DNA of 64,000 bases, taken from NCBI GenBank assembly GCA_028564925.1, contig CM053029.1, forward strand, positions 582,679,239 through 582,743,238, written 5' to 3'. The DNA comes from Lithobates sylvaticus (Eukaryota > Chordata > Amphibia > Anura > Ranidae). Positions within the stretch are counted from its first letter, which is position 1, and each line of letters begins with the position of its first letter. The notes under the pieces are model-generated. The model was not told where the DNA came from. It made no database searches and was given only the letters and a program-made list of their open reading frames with translations. Positions 21,157 to 32,417 of the stretch are shown here, one piece after another. The translations under genes and the position numbers were made by a program.

Positions 21157-21842
21157 TGAAATTAAGCTTTCTGATGTTCTTCTAACTTGACGACTCAGAT
21201 CCATCCTTAGAACCATCCTTAGACGCACCACACCAGGCAACTCGGCCATGCGTTTCACCGACAAGCTTTTTACCTCCTCTCATCTTACCAGTACAATACC
21301 CACCTAAGAATCCATAGAGGATCCAAGATTAGGAACATTAATAAAAAGACTACAGAGCTCTGCCTCTTAAAGCGAGAGAGATCTAGAGAGATAGATATTC
21401 TGAAATGCTTCTGGCAGCTAAACATGCTGTGGGAAACCTGTAGGAAAGTCTCTGTCCAAACAGGAGCCAATCATTGACCTTTCTATGGAGAACAGGAAAC
21501 AAGGCTGTCCTGGAAGATGTTAACGAGTGGGCATTAGAAGGTAGAACATTGTGGTGGGTCCTGATGGCTAAGCAACCACCTTAGACTGAGCACAGGAATA
21601 TGCCTCAGCCCCGTTAATTAGGGTGAGAGATCTGTCCATCTATAGCTACCAAAAAATCTAGTAGGCCATTTAGATTAATTTTTTTATGCTCTTATGTTAA
21701 GGAATTTTGTACTTCTCTTACATAGTAGAAGCTCATATATTGTATATAGAGAGCATTGAGGTAGTTGGGACTGATTTTAGCATAGCCAACCCTGGCTAGG
21801 TTTTCAGGGGCAACACCCACAAATCTGCTGATTGTCTTTAAG
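21157..21842. other. low-copy sequence, nothing firm
   Basis: Contains a phrase on the minus strand (cttgtcggtgaaacgcatgg at about 21242-21262) loosely like the fold-back core, without the rest of the motif. No gene. Confidence 0.3.
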
Positions 21843-21850
21843 CTCTATGT

Positions 21851-22015
21851 CAGGGATATGCAATTAGCGGACCTCCAGCTGTTGCAAAACTACAAATCCC
21901 ATCAAGCCTCTGCCTCTGCCTCTGGATGTCATGTTTGTGGCTGTCAGAGTCTTGTTATGCCTCATGGGACTTGTAGTTCTGCAACAGCTGGAGGTCTGCT
22001 AATTGCATATCCCTG
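21851..22015. mobile_element. short palindromic hAT-like MITE
   Basis: CAGGGATATGCAATTAG at the left and its complement at the right. The arms stay complementary for about 60 bp. Flanks ctctatgt (21843-21850) and ctttatgt (22016-22023) match at 7 of 8 bases, fitting an 8-bp hAT target duplication. Confidence 0.85.
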
Positions 22016-22339
22016 CTTTATGTCATCTATGTTACGGGCCACCAATTTACCATTGGTTCACCCATTTTGGGCCTGTATCCCTAGAACTGAATTACAAGTA
22101 GACTAGTTGTGTGAATAAACTGTCTTCTTCACCTTTTTTACCACCAGCTTCAGCTTGTTATGCATGGCTATGACATCTAATTTTGTTAGAGTTATACTGG
22201 CATACTAAAGATAGCCAGGTGACTGGGGAGCACTACTTCCCAGCTGGCCTAGGGGGGCAAGACGTATAGACCCAGCCTTAGTTGTAGGTATTCCTGCATA
22301 CTTTTGATGTTCTATATTTCTTCAGTTAAAGTGTCCAAT

Positions 22340-22760
22340 AGGATTAGGGATGAGCTTGGATTTGATCCCAGAAATTAGCTGACACTGCTGGTCCACTGAG
22401 ATATGGGTGGGAGATTCCCCATCCCACAGGTACATGAATACAAAAGGATGGAGATGCCCATGACATCATGATATTGACCTCATATGGCCATGTGCTGTAT
22501 TAGGTCAATGATGTCACCAGCATCTCCACTCCTTTGTTGCTGCTGATTGGGATGGTGGTCTACTGTCCTATGACAATTTCCCGCCGAAGCTGGCTAAATT
22601 GAACTTAGCTCATCCCCGACGGTGACTGGTGAAAAGCTTGGGTGCGGTCCAAACTTAGGTTTGGCCCAACCTGGAAGGCAACTACCATTCCTGGGCCAAT
22701 GAGCTGTGGCTCGGACATTCCCCACCCCGCAGCTGCACATGCACAAAGGTCACAGCACAA
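22340..22760. repeat. dispersed repeat ('gggatgagcttgg' type)
   Basis: Starts with agggatgagcttgg and contains 'tgatgtcaccagcatctcc' and 'taggtcaatgatgtc'. Related text is at 29190-29300, 56700-56900 and 57960-58760. No termini defined. Confidence 0.55.
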
Positions 22761-22911
22761 GATGTAAATTTAAATGTGTACATGGTATGAATAATTGGGT
22801 GACAGACAGTAACTTAATGTCTACAGATATCTAAATCCATTATCTGCACATTATCTAAATATATTTGATTACCCTTATAATAAGTGTTATAAAATACTTG
22901 ATAACACATAC

Positions 22912-22988
22912 CCTCCAAAAATGATTCGCTGTTTTTTGCTTTTTCATTCTCAGACTGGATGAAATCCCACCTTTCGTCACAAGAATAT
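22912..22988 (-). CDS. putative internal exon (exon B)
   Basis: Minus strand: acceptor ctgtttcaacag, 77-nt block, donor gtatgtgt (GGAGG/GTATGT). In the frame whose end fits exon C it reads Y-S-C-D-E-R-W-D-F-I-Q, then SENEKAKNSESFLE. The last G plus exon C's first two bases give Val, so the reading passes straight into VTLSW. It enters in phase 2. A second open frame exists (ILVTKGGISSSLRM), but it would run into a stop in exon C. Function not recognised; with C and D it suggests one gene on the minus strand. Confidence 0.5.
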
Positions 22989-23131
22989 CTGTTGAAACAG
23001 AAAATAAAGAAATGAAATACCAAAGGGTTAAAGAAAATGACTCAGCTTTTCCTGCAATATTCACCTTCAACTCAGAGATTTCCCCCACAGTACTTTTTTC
23101 TGCTACTAGATGTCCATCAACCCAGTGGCGG

Positions 23132-23528
23132 CTGGGGGTGTATTTTTTCATGACCTACAATCATAAAAAGTAACGTTATGAACATTAAATGTATAACAGA
23201 TGACATTGACCGTTATCCATAGACTAGAAATCAACTTAGGACAATAATTCTGGCACCTTTGGATCAGTGAGGGTAGATCGGTATATTGTTTTCTGAGGGG
23301 GGGGCAAACAATGCACCCACAGCCACTCCCCCCAGTCAGTTGGTTGGGTCACCAGCCCCGTACTTACTCCATCTAGGTCGTGACCTAGATGGAGTATGTC
23401 GCAACCTAGATGGAGTCGCAACCTAGATGGAGTAAGTACGGGGCTGGTGACCCAACCAACTGACTGGGGGAGTGGCTGTGGGTGCATTGTTTGCCCCCCC
23501 CCCCAAAAAAATATGGCGGCTGGGGGTG
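23132..23528. repeat. repeat copy ending in a long hairpin
   Basis: CAGTGGCGGCTGGGGGTG (hAT-like end) at 23132, followed by text also found at 23612-23850 ('acaataattctggcacc', 'ggatcagtgagggtaga'), then the palindrome described separately and a second ggcggctgggggtgta at 23515. Confidence 0.6.
23291..23506. repeat. near-perfect palindrome (~105-bp arms)
   Basis: From ggggggcaaacaatgcaccc through actccccccagtcagttggt to ccatctaggt, then the whole text returns as its reverse complement. The centre near 23395 has a small three-fold direct repeat of 'acctagatggag'. Capable of cruciform or hairpin formation. Confidence 0.9.
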
Positions 23529-23529
23529 T

Positions 23530-23850
23530 ATTTTTTCAGTTTCAATATGTTTATTGAGTTTTGGAAGAAGAACAAAAACATATGTTGACATTCGTTTCAT
23601 CAGCCCACATCACCTACAATCATAAAAAGTAACAGTTACGAACATTAAAGTGTATAACAGTTGACATTAACCGTTATCCATAGGCTAGAAATCAACTTAG
23701 GACAATAATTCTGGCACCTTTGGATCAGTGAGGGTAGATTGGTATATTTTTTTTGGGGGGGCAGCAAACAATGCACCCACAGCCACTCCCCCTAGTTGGT
23801 TGGTTGGGTCACCAGCCCCGTATTTACCCCATCTAGGTTGTGGGCAGCGC
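23530..23850 (-). mobile_element. LINE 3' end fragment (L1-like)
   Basis: The block 'tttcaatatgtttattgag' followed by an A-rich stretch is the usual minus-strand look of an L1-type 3' tail ('...ctcaataaacatattgaaa'). A similar end is at 52355-52410. No coding part left. Confidence 0.45.
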
Positions 23851-24127
23851 TTCCCCTGGGCAACAGCATCCCCTGTGTCTCCTCAGCATCATGGCGTGGG
23901 TCTCCCCCCTCCTCCTAGGCAGCCAATAGGATCATTCTCCTATCAGGCCAATCGGGTGACGGGACTCAGGACCCGCTTCCTAATTGGCCCGGGAGGAGAA
24001 TCAGGAAGACAATAGCCTCTGGCTCTAATCACGTGTTTAAAAAGAAAAAACATTGGAATCCATGCGTCTGGCGCCCCTCCTGGCAGGGGACCACTCCTGG
24101 CAAGACCTTCACCATGTTCCATGTTAA

Positions 24128-25106
24128 CCGCTTCCCGACCGCCTCCTGTAGATATACGTCAACAGAATGGCACGGGCAGGCAAAAGCACGTACCTGTACG
24201 TCCCCTTTAATTTGCCTGCCCGGGGGGCACGCGCGACCCAGTCGGGAGCTCCGTGACCACGGCCGCGGGACCAGCGGACCCGATCGCCGCTGGTATCCCG
24301 TGATCGGGTTACGGAGCTGAAGAACGGGGAGAGGTCTATGTAAACAAACCTCTCCCCGCGCTTCCTACACTGACTGTCAGTGATCGGCGGTTCCCTGTCA
24401 TCGGGAACGCCGATCAATGACATCAGACGTACAGCCACGCCCCCCTACTGTAAGAAAAAACACAACACGTCACACTGAGTCCTCCCCGCCCCCTAGTGGT
24501 TAACCCCCTAACTACAACTGTCATTTACATAGGAATCAGTGCTATTTAAATAGCAGTGATTGCTGTATAAATGACAAATGTCCCAAAAATGTGTCAAAAA
24601 TGTCCGATGTGTCCGCCAAAATGTCGCAGTCACAATAAAAATCGCTGATCGCCGCCATTACTAATAAAAAAAAAAATATTAATAAAAATGCTATAAAACT
24701 ATCCCCTATTTTGTAAACGCTATAACTTTTGCGCAAACTAATCAATAATCGCTAATTGCGATTTTTTTTTACCAAAAATATGTAGAAGAATACGTATCGG
24801 CCTAAACTGAGGAAAAAAAATGTTTTTTTATATATTTTTTGGGGATATTTATTATAGCAAAAAGTAAAAAATATTGCATTTTTTTCAAAATTGTCGCTCT
24901 ATTTTTGTTTATAGCGCAAAAAATAAAAACCGCAGGGGCGATCAAATACCACCAAAAGAAAGCTCTATTTGTGGGAAAAAAAGGACGCCAATTTTGTTTT
25001 GGAGCCACGTCGCATGACCGCGCAATTGTTAGTTAAAGCGACGCAGTGCCGAATTGCAAAAAGGGGCCTGGTCCTTTGGCTGCCAATTGGTCCGGGGCTG
25101 AAGTGG
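24128..25106 (-). mobile_element. TTAA-family non-autonomous element, complete (979 bp)
   Basis: TTAA at 24124-24127 and 25107-25110. Ends CCGCTTCCCGACCG and GGGGCTGAAGTGG. Internal blocks run in opposite order to the plus-oriented copies. No transposase frame. Serves as a reference for the partial copies. Confidence 0.9.
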
Positions 25107-25461
25107 TTAAGAGAAGGTGACCTGGTATGGATCAGGAAGGGGGGCACAGTCTCGCCCCTTCCTCCCCAACCCTGTTTTTTAGCCAGGCTTCATGCTTGAA
25201 ATAAAGCTGGTCATGCATGGGTCATCAGGTTGAACGAAAAAAATGACCCAATTCCCCCATCTACACACTCAATGTGGATGCAGAAATCCTACCCGCCGTG
25301 CCATTGTGTTCTCTCTCGCCATCAGAATACACAGGTCAGGGCTGATTGAATGAAAAAATACCAACAGGGCAGTTGAACAGAAGTCCATCTACTGCACTTG
25401 GTTCAACCACACTGGCCAGACATGGATGCTGAACTGGCTGAATTTCAATCTATGTATGGCC

Positions 25462-25725
25462 AGCTTAAAGTGTTACTAAACCCAGGAACCTGTATTCACT
25501 ATATCTGGTCTCCCACAGTACACAGAACATGGAAATACAATTATTTTAGTAAATATAACCTGCTAAATCTCCTTTTTCATCAGCAGTATATAGCAGTCTT
25601 ATGACTTCTATCATTGTCTGGTTAAGCTTGTAGGAGGAGTTTTCATTCTCCCCTGACCCTCTGTCTGGACAGTGCTGATTGGCCCTGTGCTGATCACATG
25701 CACTCTCCCAAGAAAAAAAAACGAA
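25462..25725. repeat. TTAA-type repeat, left part
   Basis: Begins cttaaagtgttactaaaccc and continues 'ggtctcccacagtacacag', 'tgctgatcacatgcactctc'. I recall this as a common ranid MITE. The right end is replaced by the next fragment. Confidence 0.5.
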
Positions 25726-25778
25726 TCGCAAAAAATGGCCTGGTCATTCAGCAGCCAAATCTTCCGGGGCTGAAGTGG
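25726..25778 (-). mobile_element. TTAA-family terminal fragment
   Basis: Only the last ~55 bases (aaaatggcctggtcattcag ... ggggctgaagtgg) before TTAA at 25779-25782. Confidence 0.7.
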
Positions 25779-26063
25779 TTAAGGGTCTCACACATTTTTT
25801 TTTCTTTCTTTTTAGGTGAGGTTCCCCTTGAAAACCATGCCAGAATCAAAGGGTCTGGTATGTATTTTTGGGGGACTCTTTTTTTCAAATGTGACATTTA
25901 CAAAGAAAAAATAAACACAGACCCATCCAAAGATCCCCCAAATACATAGCAAGCTTGTCTGCAGTGGCGGAACTACCGCCATAGCGACACACGCGGCCGC
26001 TATGGGGCCCGCAGCTGCTATGGGCCCCTGGGGAGGAGGAGGAAAGCATACTGCCGGGGCCCG

Positions 26064-26432
26064 GGGGGGTGGCGAGCACTGCCCGCACGGTCCCCCAGCC
26101 AGGGGAAGTGAGGAGAGGAAGAGGCGCGCTGTCCGTACAAGGCAGCAGAGCGCTGTGTAATAGCTAACATTTGAATGCCCTGTGAGTTCCCGGGGCTCAC
26201 CGTCACATAGCCCCACCTCTTGGCCCGACGCTTTTGATAGACAGAACGCCGGTCCAATGCGGGACATGTGACGTCATCAAAGGCGCCGGGCCAAGAGGTG
26301 GGGCTATGTGACGTTGAGCCCCGGGAACTCACAGGGCATTCAAATGTTAGCTATTACAGCGCTCTGCTGGACAGCGCGCCTCTTCCTCTCCTCACTTCCC
26401 CTGGCTGGGGGACCGTGCGGCCGGTGCCCGCC
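26064..26432. repeat. internal inverted repeat of the hAT element
   Basis: The left arm (gcacggtcccccagccaggg ... ggctatgtgac in complement) and right arm mirror each other around a centre near 26248. This gives fold-back capacity inside a hAT element. Confidence 0.85.
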
Positions 26433-26517
26433 CCCCCCCCCCCCCCACCCCAATCTGAGAGAGCCCCACGCTCGCCAAAAGGGCTGCTGCAGTCTGGCTC
26501 ACCTCTTCCACTGCACA

Positions 26518-27116
26518 GGTGAGGCTGCATTGGGCACGGGGAAGGCTACATTGGGCACGAGAGAGGCTGCATTGGGCACGGGGAGGCTGCATTGGGCACG
26601 GGTGAGGCTGCATTGGGCACGGGTGAGGCTGCATTGGGCACGGGTGAGGCTGCATTGGACACGGGGAGGCTGCATTGGGCATGGGTCAGGCTGCATTGGG
26701 CATGGGTGGGGCCACGCTGCATTGGGCACGGGTCAGGCTGCATTGGGCATGGGCAGGCCACGCTGCATTGGGCACGGGTCATGCTGAATTGGGCACGGGT
26801 CATGCTGCATTGGGCACAGGTGAGGCCACGCTGCATTGGGCAAAGGTGAGGCTGCATTGGGCACGGGTGAGGCTGCATTGGGCACGGGTGAGGCTGCATT
26901 GGGCACTGGACACGTTGCATTGGGCACAAGTGGGCACAGGTGAGGCAGTATTGGGCACAGGTGAGGCAGTATTGGGCACTGGCCATGCTGCTTTGGGCAC
27001 AGGTGAGGCTGCATTGGACACTGGACATGCTGTATTGGGCACAGACCACGCTGCATTGGGCACAGGTGAGGCAGTATTGGGCATGGGCAGACCACGCTGC
27101 ATTGGGCACAGGTGAG
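26518..27116. repeat. minisatellite, unit ~20-21 bp
   Basis: About 27 units of gaggctgcattgggcacggg with variants. It produces open frames of 85-187 codons on five of six frames, all artefacts. Confidence 0.92.
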
Positions 27117-27377
27117 GATTATTGAAGCGCTAACACCGGGTGTTTGGAGTATCTTTATCTGTTGATTAAACTTTCTGGAATACATATATTGCTATTGTGG
27201 TGTAGGATCTGGGCTCTTTCTTTCTTCTCAGACTCGAACCACACACCCTTTGAGCCCCGCCCTTTAAACCACGCCCACTATTTAATTTAAGCCCCGCCAT
27301 TTTTTTGTGGGGGGGGGGGCCCATACAACATTTTGCTATGGGGCCCTGTGATTTCTAGTTACGCCCCTGCTTGTCTG

Positions 27378-28755
27378 TGAGCTGTTTTTTATTTTTTTAT
27401 AAAGCCAGTAATTTTTAAGAAATGTAATTTGGCGGCAATTTTAGATACTTTTTCCATTTGTAATTGTTGGTGATGCTACAGCACTTTCTGTACATCACAG
27501 GGATGTGCCCCTTCATAGGCAGGATCAGGGCACCCTGCCAGGAATGGTATTTAAAAGAATTTGGCATTTTTAATGTTTCACTTTAAGTATCTAAAAAATC
27601 ATTGCTCCTGACCACATGGATTTTTTTTTTTTTTGCATGTACATTATATATGTTCCCAATGGCAGTGCCCACCCAATGCTATCTTTTGACACCTCCTTGT
27701 CTTTTATCCCAGAAACTTAGCATTTTCAATTGACCAGATTCGGTTCCCATTGGTTTCATTGGCGTTAAGGTTCGGCATTCGAACTTATTTGAAGTTCTCT
27801 GAACCCAGAGCAGTTCTGCTCATCATTAATTTCAAAAGTGTATTTTTTCTTCCTGCGTGAATAATAGATTTTTCAACTGCGATTTGCCGTACTGAAAATC
27901 CAATTCTTTGCAGGAAGGTCCTTTTTCTCCAACATCTGATCTTCCCCTTGCCCTGTAATATTATATCTCTCAAAGTATTCTTTCTGTTTTTATGTTCTCT
28001 CTACTTTCTGATTTTCACAGTGTGCTAGATTAACCTCTTCAAAGCCGCGCACGTGTGTAATGCCCCGTCGAACAGTTGTTCGCTGACCTTTTTCCGGCAG
28101 CCCAGATCCCTGGCAGGGCTACCCTCACCGGCTTTGGTACTTTAATGATATCTTCATTAAATGATGCATTCCAGCACATTGCGATTGTCACAATGTAGCG
28201 TCTTCCGATCCCACCAGCAGAATGTAGTCCTATCATTTCAAGCTGTCTTATATGCATCATATGTGCATTATTTGGCAATTTCTTGGACAGCTGTTAGCCA
28301 TTAAACGCTGTGTCCTCTAGTTAAATGCTCATTGTAAATAATAAATTCCTGTTTTGCAAGGCCTGTGTGATGTTACATGGCATATGTTTTCCAGTTTAGC
28401 ATTTGTCTACTTTTTTCTCGTATAAAAGATACCATACTGTATAACTTCTGCGGATGACTGATCTGAAACTTATAAAGATGCACTGTTGCGGTAACACTTA
28501 GGTGGAGTTCCTGATACTCAAATAAAGGAGATGACAGCTCTGGAAGTAATGCCTTTTCTAATAAATTCAACATGTGTGTTATACTGAGCTGCCCCTTTAA
28601 AGTGTATCTCTAGCCAAATCTTATTTTCTTAATACAAGAAATGAAAAGCGGCACATCGATGACATTACTCACTGTAAAAATAAATATTTTTTGGCCAAAA
28701 AACTGTCCCTGTCTGAGAACACCCCCTCTGACACATTTCACTCTTACTGGCTTAG
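27378..28755. other. low-copy sequence, no firm gene
   Basis: AT-rich mix. A minus-strand block after ataatattacag at about 27952 reads Q-G-E-D-Q-M-L-E-K-K-D-L for some 20 codons before a GTACGG, but its phase does not fit exons A or B. 28575-28700 begins a TTAA-type repeat (ctttaaagtgtatctctagc). Confidence 0.3.
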
Positions 28756-28760
28756 CCTAG

Positions 28761-29164
28761 TGCCCCCGTACACACGGTCGGAAATTCCGGCGGAAAATGT
28801 CCGATCGGACCATGTTATCGGAAAATCCGACCGTGTGTGGGCTCCATCGGAATTTTTTCCGACGGAAAAAATTTGAGATCCTGCTCTCACATTTTCCGAC
28901 AACAAAATCCGATCTGACTTTCTCCGATCGTGTGTAGAGAATTCCAACGGACAAAGTGCCACGCATGCTCAGATCAAATTACGAGACCAAAGCTATTGGC
29001 TACTAGCCTCTACGTAGTTCCGTCGTACGCAACGAACGTCACCACGTTCAGAATGATCTGATTTTTTCCGACAACTTTTGTCCGACACTGGTGTTGCATA
29101 CACACGGTCGGACAAAATCCGTCGGAAAAAATCAGACGGAATTTCCGACCGTGTGTACGGGGCA
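28761..29164. mobile_element. Harbinger-type MITE, family H1
   Basis: Ends TGCCCCCGTACACACGGTCGG and CCGTGTGTACGGGGCA, with TAG on the left and TTA on the right. Long inverted arms with repeated ttttccgac phrases. Noncoding. Confidence 0.85.
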
Positions 29165-29189
29165 TTAGAGATGCTCATACAAATCAGGT

Positions 29190-29315
29190 TCACCATTAGG
29201 GATGAGTTTGGGTTCGGCTATGGGGTTGGTCCAAATGTAAGTTCAGCTGAACCTGGAAGTCAGCTGTCAGTGCTCGGCTCGGTGGAGGATTCCTCAACCT
29301 GCAGCTTCATGTATG
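29190..29315. repeat. dispersed repeat ('gggatgagtttgg' type)
   Basis: Short copy of the 22340 type, with gggttcggctatggggttgg. Confidence 0.5.
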
Positions 29316-29815
29316 TGTAGCGCCCACACTTTATTAAGTGTGTGCGCTATCAATGGAAATCTAGTTTTTCTCAGAACTGTAATGGAGTTCTGGGGGTTAA
29401 TTGTACAGGATTTATTTTGGCATCAGTCTGGCTGGGCTGTACTGGAGTTCCGCCTGGTCATAGGTGCAGTGAGGCACCTGTGACAGGCTGAGAACCAGGC
29501 CTGGTTGGAAGTGTTAGGTACCAATCTTTTCCAGAGCCAATCAGTGGGCGCGTCTGGCCCCGCTGTGTAGTCTGGGAAGGGGTATTTAAGGTGCTGAAGT
29601 CACATTATCGGTGTTCAGAAGCTGCTTTGGTTCCTGGTTCTGGTCTGGGGTAGCCCCGTGAGGGGTCCCGGCCCAGTAGTGTCTGCCTTCCAGCAAGCAT
29701 AGTCATTCTGACCAGCCCCAGAGGCCCTCATGGTCTGGGGATGGGATCCGTCCGTTCCCGAGCCTCTGAACTGGTTAGTTCGAGGCCCAGTAACTGAAGG
29801 AGGATTCTCCTCCAT
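29316..29815 (+). mobile_element. possible LTR-like fragment
   Basis: Starts TGTAGCGCCCACAC, with a TATA-like GGGTATTTAAGG at about 29579-29591 followed by CT-rich sequence. This suits the 5' part of an LTR, but the other end and any partner are not visible. Cut by the LINE end at 29816. Confidence 0.3.
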
Positions 29816-30245
29816 AGGTCAAAGGTCAAAGGTCAGCAGGGACAGCACAATTACAATACAGTTCAATACAGAAGGGACAGGAGGGCCTGGCTCATAGAGC
29901 TTACATTCTAAAGTGAGAGGGTCGTGGTATAAATGGTAATAAATTCAGGGAATGATTTGATGGTGGTGGCTCAGGGACAGTTGTTAGGTGGGTGTGGGAT
30001 AGGCTTCCCTGAATAAGTGAGTTTTCAGGGATCTCCTAAAGGTGGACAGGTTAGGTGCTGATCGGATATACGGGGGCAGGGAGTTCCAGAGGATGGGAGA
30101 GGCTCTGGAGAAGTCCTGAAGGCGAGCATGAAAGGAGGTAACAAGGGAGCTAGAGAGCAGGAGGTCCTGGGAGGAGCGGAGGGGACGATTTGGGCGATAT
30201 CTGCAGATGAGGTTGGTGATGTAGCTGGGGGCGGTGTTGTGGATG
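29816..30245 (-). mobile_element. L2/CR1-clade LINE, 3' fragment
   Basis: The minus frame 30240-29984 reads VKAIHNTAPSYITNL, RPLRSSQDLLL, then ASPILWNSLPPYIRSAP and LKTHLFREAY. This is the conserved C-terminal segment after the reverse transcriptase in L2/CR1-like LINEs. The 3' UTR has 'gtaagctctatgagccagg', and the end is a (gacctttgacctttgacc) short tandem tail at 29817-29834, both typical of L2. 5'-truncated; no RT core remains. Confidence 0.85.
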
Positions 30246-31198
30246 GCCTTCACTGTGATCATGTGATTGGAGGGTCCATCCAACCCTCCTCCCTCCTGAT
30301 GTAAAGACCCAGTTAAAAGGCCAATGGGACTGGGCGGAAAAAAGTTAAGGTGGGCAATTGGAGGGCAATAAAGCCTCAGCTCAACCACCCAACCTACTTT
30401 CCCTGCCTCCCCAGCCTTACCAAGAACAACCACCAGTGTCCGGCACCCATAACCAAGCAGCCTACTTCTAGCAGATGGGCTCGGAGCCGCAGCTCCTGTG
30501 TCTGCACCCCTCCTATGAATGAACTTTAGATGTTCATTATGTTTGTCACATCAAGCAGCTCACAAATTGATTTCAGCCAGAACATGGAATAAAAATAGTT
30601 CAACGTACAGTTCAGAATCGCTGACTACTTTTCCTATAATTTGTTTGCTTAAGTTCAGGGATTAAAGTTGTAGGAAAAACATTTTTATATCCCATCTTCT
30701 GCTTTTATCCAATTATAAGAAATAAAGTAAAAAAAAAAAATTATTTTTTTGGTGAAAGGGAAGACCAAAGTAGCAGCCTGCACTTGTGCTGTAACACGGG
30801 ACTCCTCGCCAAGAGGGGAGTTGAGTTACTTTTGTGTGGTACATTAAAATTCATCTATTACGTTCATGCTGTAATTGTACATTATGTTTGGCAAACTCAG
30901 CTATGTTGGCCAGACAAGCCGTTTTTTTTTTCGGCTTGTAAGTGAAAACCCAGTAGGTGGGTAAGTGTAGTGCTGGCTATATCCCGCGATTCAGAGAAAG
31001 TGTCAGCAGTGCGTTTGATAAATCATTCCTTCTGCCAGAGGAGGATGTAGGCTTTCCACCAACTAAAAGTCTATTTACTAATAGTTGCATTTTTTATGAG
31101 CTATGTGCGTTTCACTGCAGGGATTTAACCCTTTTAGGAACACTTAGTTGCCATTTGTTATCACTTCTCCAGCTTTTGATATTAATGAGACCTAGGGC
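30246..31198. other. low-copy sequence
   Basis: 30246-30470 holds a GC-rich piece with CAATAAAGCC that may belong to the LTR-like repeat before the LINE. The remainder is AT-rich without recognised features. Confidence 0.3.
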
Positions 31199-31252
31199 TT
31201 AAAGTGGTTGTAAACCCTTACAGACCACTTTAACCTACAGGTAAGCCTAGAT

Positions 31253-31982
31253 CAGGGGCGGACTGACCATTCGGCCACTCGGGCACTTCCCGAGGGCCCC
31301 CCGGGCCACTAGGGGGCCCCATCAGGGTTGCCAGCCTCAGTAAAACCAGGGAGAGTATGTAAAAATCTGTGTTTTTTTTTACATCTGTTTCTGAAAAGTC
31401 CCTTAGGCCCCTTTCACACTGGGGCGGGAGCCGCGGCTAAAACGACGGTAAAGCAGCGCTAAATATAGAGCTGCTTTACCGTCGTTTTAGCCGCGGTATT
31501 CGGCCGCTCGCGGGACGGTTTTTACCCCCGCGAGCGGCCAAAAAAGGGTTCAAATCCCCCGCAAAGCGGCGCCGTATAGGCGGTTTGCGGCGGTATTGCC
31601 GCGGTATAACCACGGTATCCCATTGAAATCAATGGGTAGGAGTGGTGAATACACCGCTCTTATACTGCTCCAAAGATGCTGCTAGCAGGACTTTTTTTAC
31701 CGTCCTGCTAGCGGTGTACAGGCGCTATTTTTAGCGCTGTACCGTCGGAAAACCACCCCAGTGTGAAAGGGGCCGTACCGACATCCTTTTGGTCTAAAAA
31801 TCCAGAGATTATAGCTGCCCCACCTCTCCAGTACCTTCTCAGCCAATAGAAACATGTCTGTGTATACTGTGTGATTGTATACTGTGTGTGTGTATACTGT
31901 GTGGCCCCATAATCTCTGATTGCCTGGGGGCCCCATAACTTCCTATTGCCCGGGGGCCCCATGAGTTGTCAGTCTGCCCCTG
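31253..31982. mobile_element. hAT-type element with exact 8-bp duplication
   Basis: GCCTAGAT at 31245-31252 and 31983-31990. Ends CAGGGGCGGACTGACC and GTCAGTCTGCCCCTG. Same family as 42205-42561, but carries an extra Harbinger-type MITE. Confidence 0.93.
31406..31774. mobile_element. Harbinger-type MITE, family H2
   Basis: GGCCCCTTTCACACTGGGGCG at the left and its complement at the right, flanked by TTA (31403-31405) and GTA (31775-31777). The sister hAT copy at 42205-42561 has cccttaccgacatcc with no insert, giving a natural empty site. Confidence 0.9.
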
Positions 31983-32417
31983 GCCTAGATTAAGGCTTAC
32001 GTGTAGGTGCAAGAAATATCTCCTTAACCTACATGGTTAAGGAGATATTTTTCTTAAAAACGGGCACCGATGTCTACGGTGCATGCGTGCTGTAGACAAC
32101 GGTGCAGGCGCACTGAGCGTGCCATTAGTGAAGTCACTCCAGGTATCATGGTGGCGACGGAGGACGTGAACAAGAATCGCTTCAGGGGCTTCGATCTCAG
32201 GTAAGTAATTCATAATGAGCCAGTATGCTATGTATACTAGCTCATTATGCATTTGTCCTGCAGGGTGTTTTTTTTATTTTTTTTGTATTTTAGAGAGGGT
32301 TAACTTCCCCTTCAAAGGGTGAATCCACTTTTGTGGAAAAGAACTATAGCAAAAAAAATATACACTATATTGCCTATTGCCAACACGCACATGAACTTTA
32401 ATGGCATCCCAGTCTTA

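Larger units (their letters stand above)
25962..27369. mobile_element. hAT-type non-autonomous element, complete with exact 8-bp duplication
   Basis: CTTGTCTG at 25954-25961 is repeated exactly at 27370-27377. Ends CAGTGGCGGAACTACC and CTAGTTACGCCCCTG are inverted. The interior has a 150-bp-arm inverted repeat (26064-26430) and a 20-21-bp minisatellite (26520-27115). No transposase. Confidence 0.92.
31203..32320. mobile_element. TTAA MITE, interrupted by a hAT element
   Basis: TTAA at 31199-31202, then AGTGGTTGTAAACCC. After removing 31253-31990 the sequence continues with the blocks shared with 19373-19764. The right end is poorly defined near 32320. Confidence 0.7.

Noticed and set aside
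26308-27185. Frames up to 187 codons on both strands in the 26.5-27.1 kb region
   Set aside because: Translation of a 20-21-bp minisatellite inside a hAT element; no start context or non-repeat domain.
27900-27952. Minus-strand exon candidate after ataatattacag
   Set aside because: Short, weak donor, and its phase fits neither neighbouring candidate exon.
29984-30433. 149-codon minus frame as a host gene
   Set aside because: Residues from VKAIHN onward match the LINE L2/CR1 C-terminus; the first part is unrelated repeat sequence read in frame.
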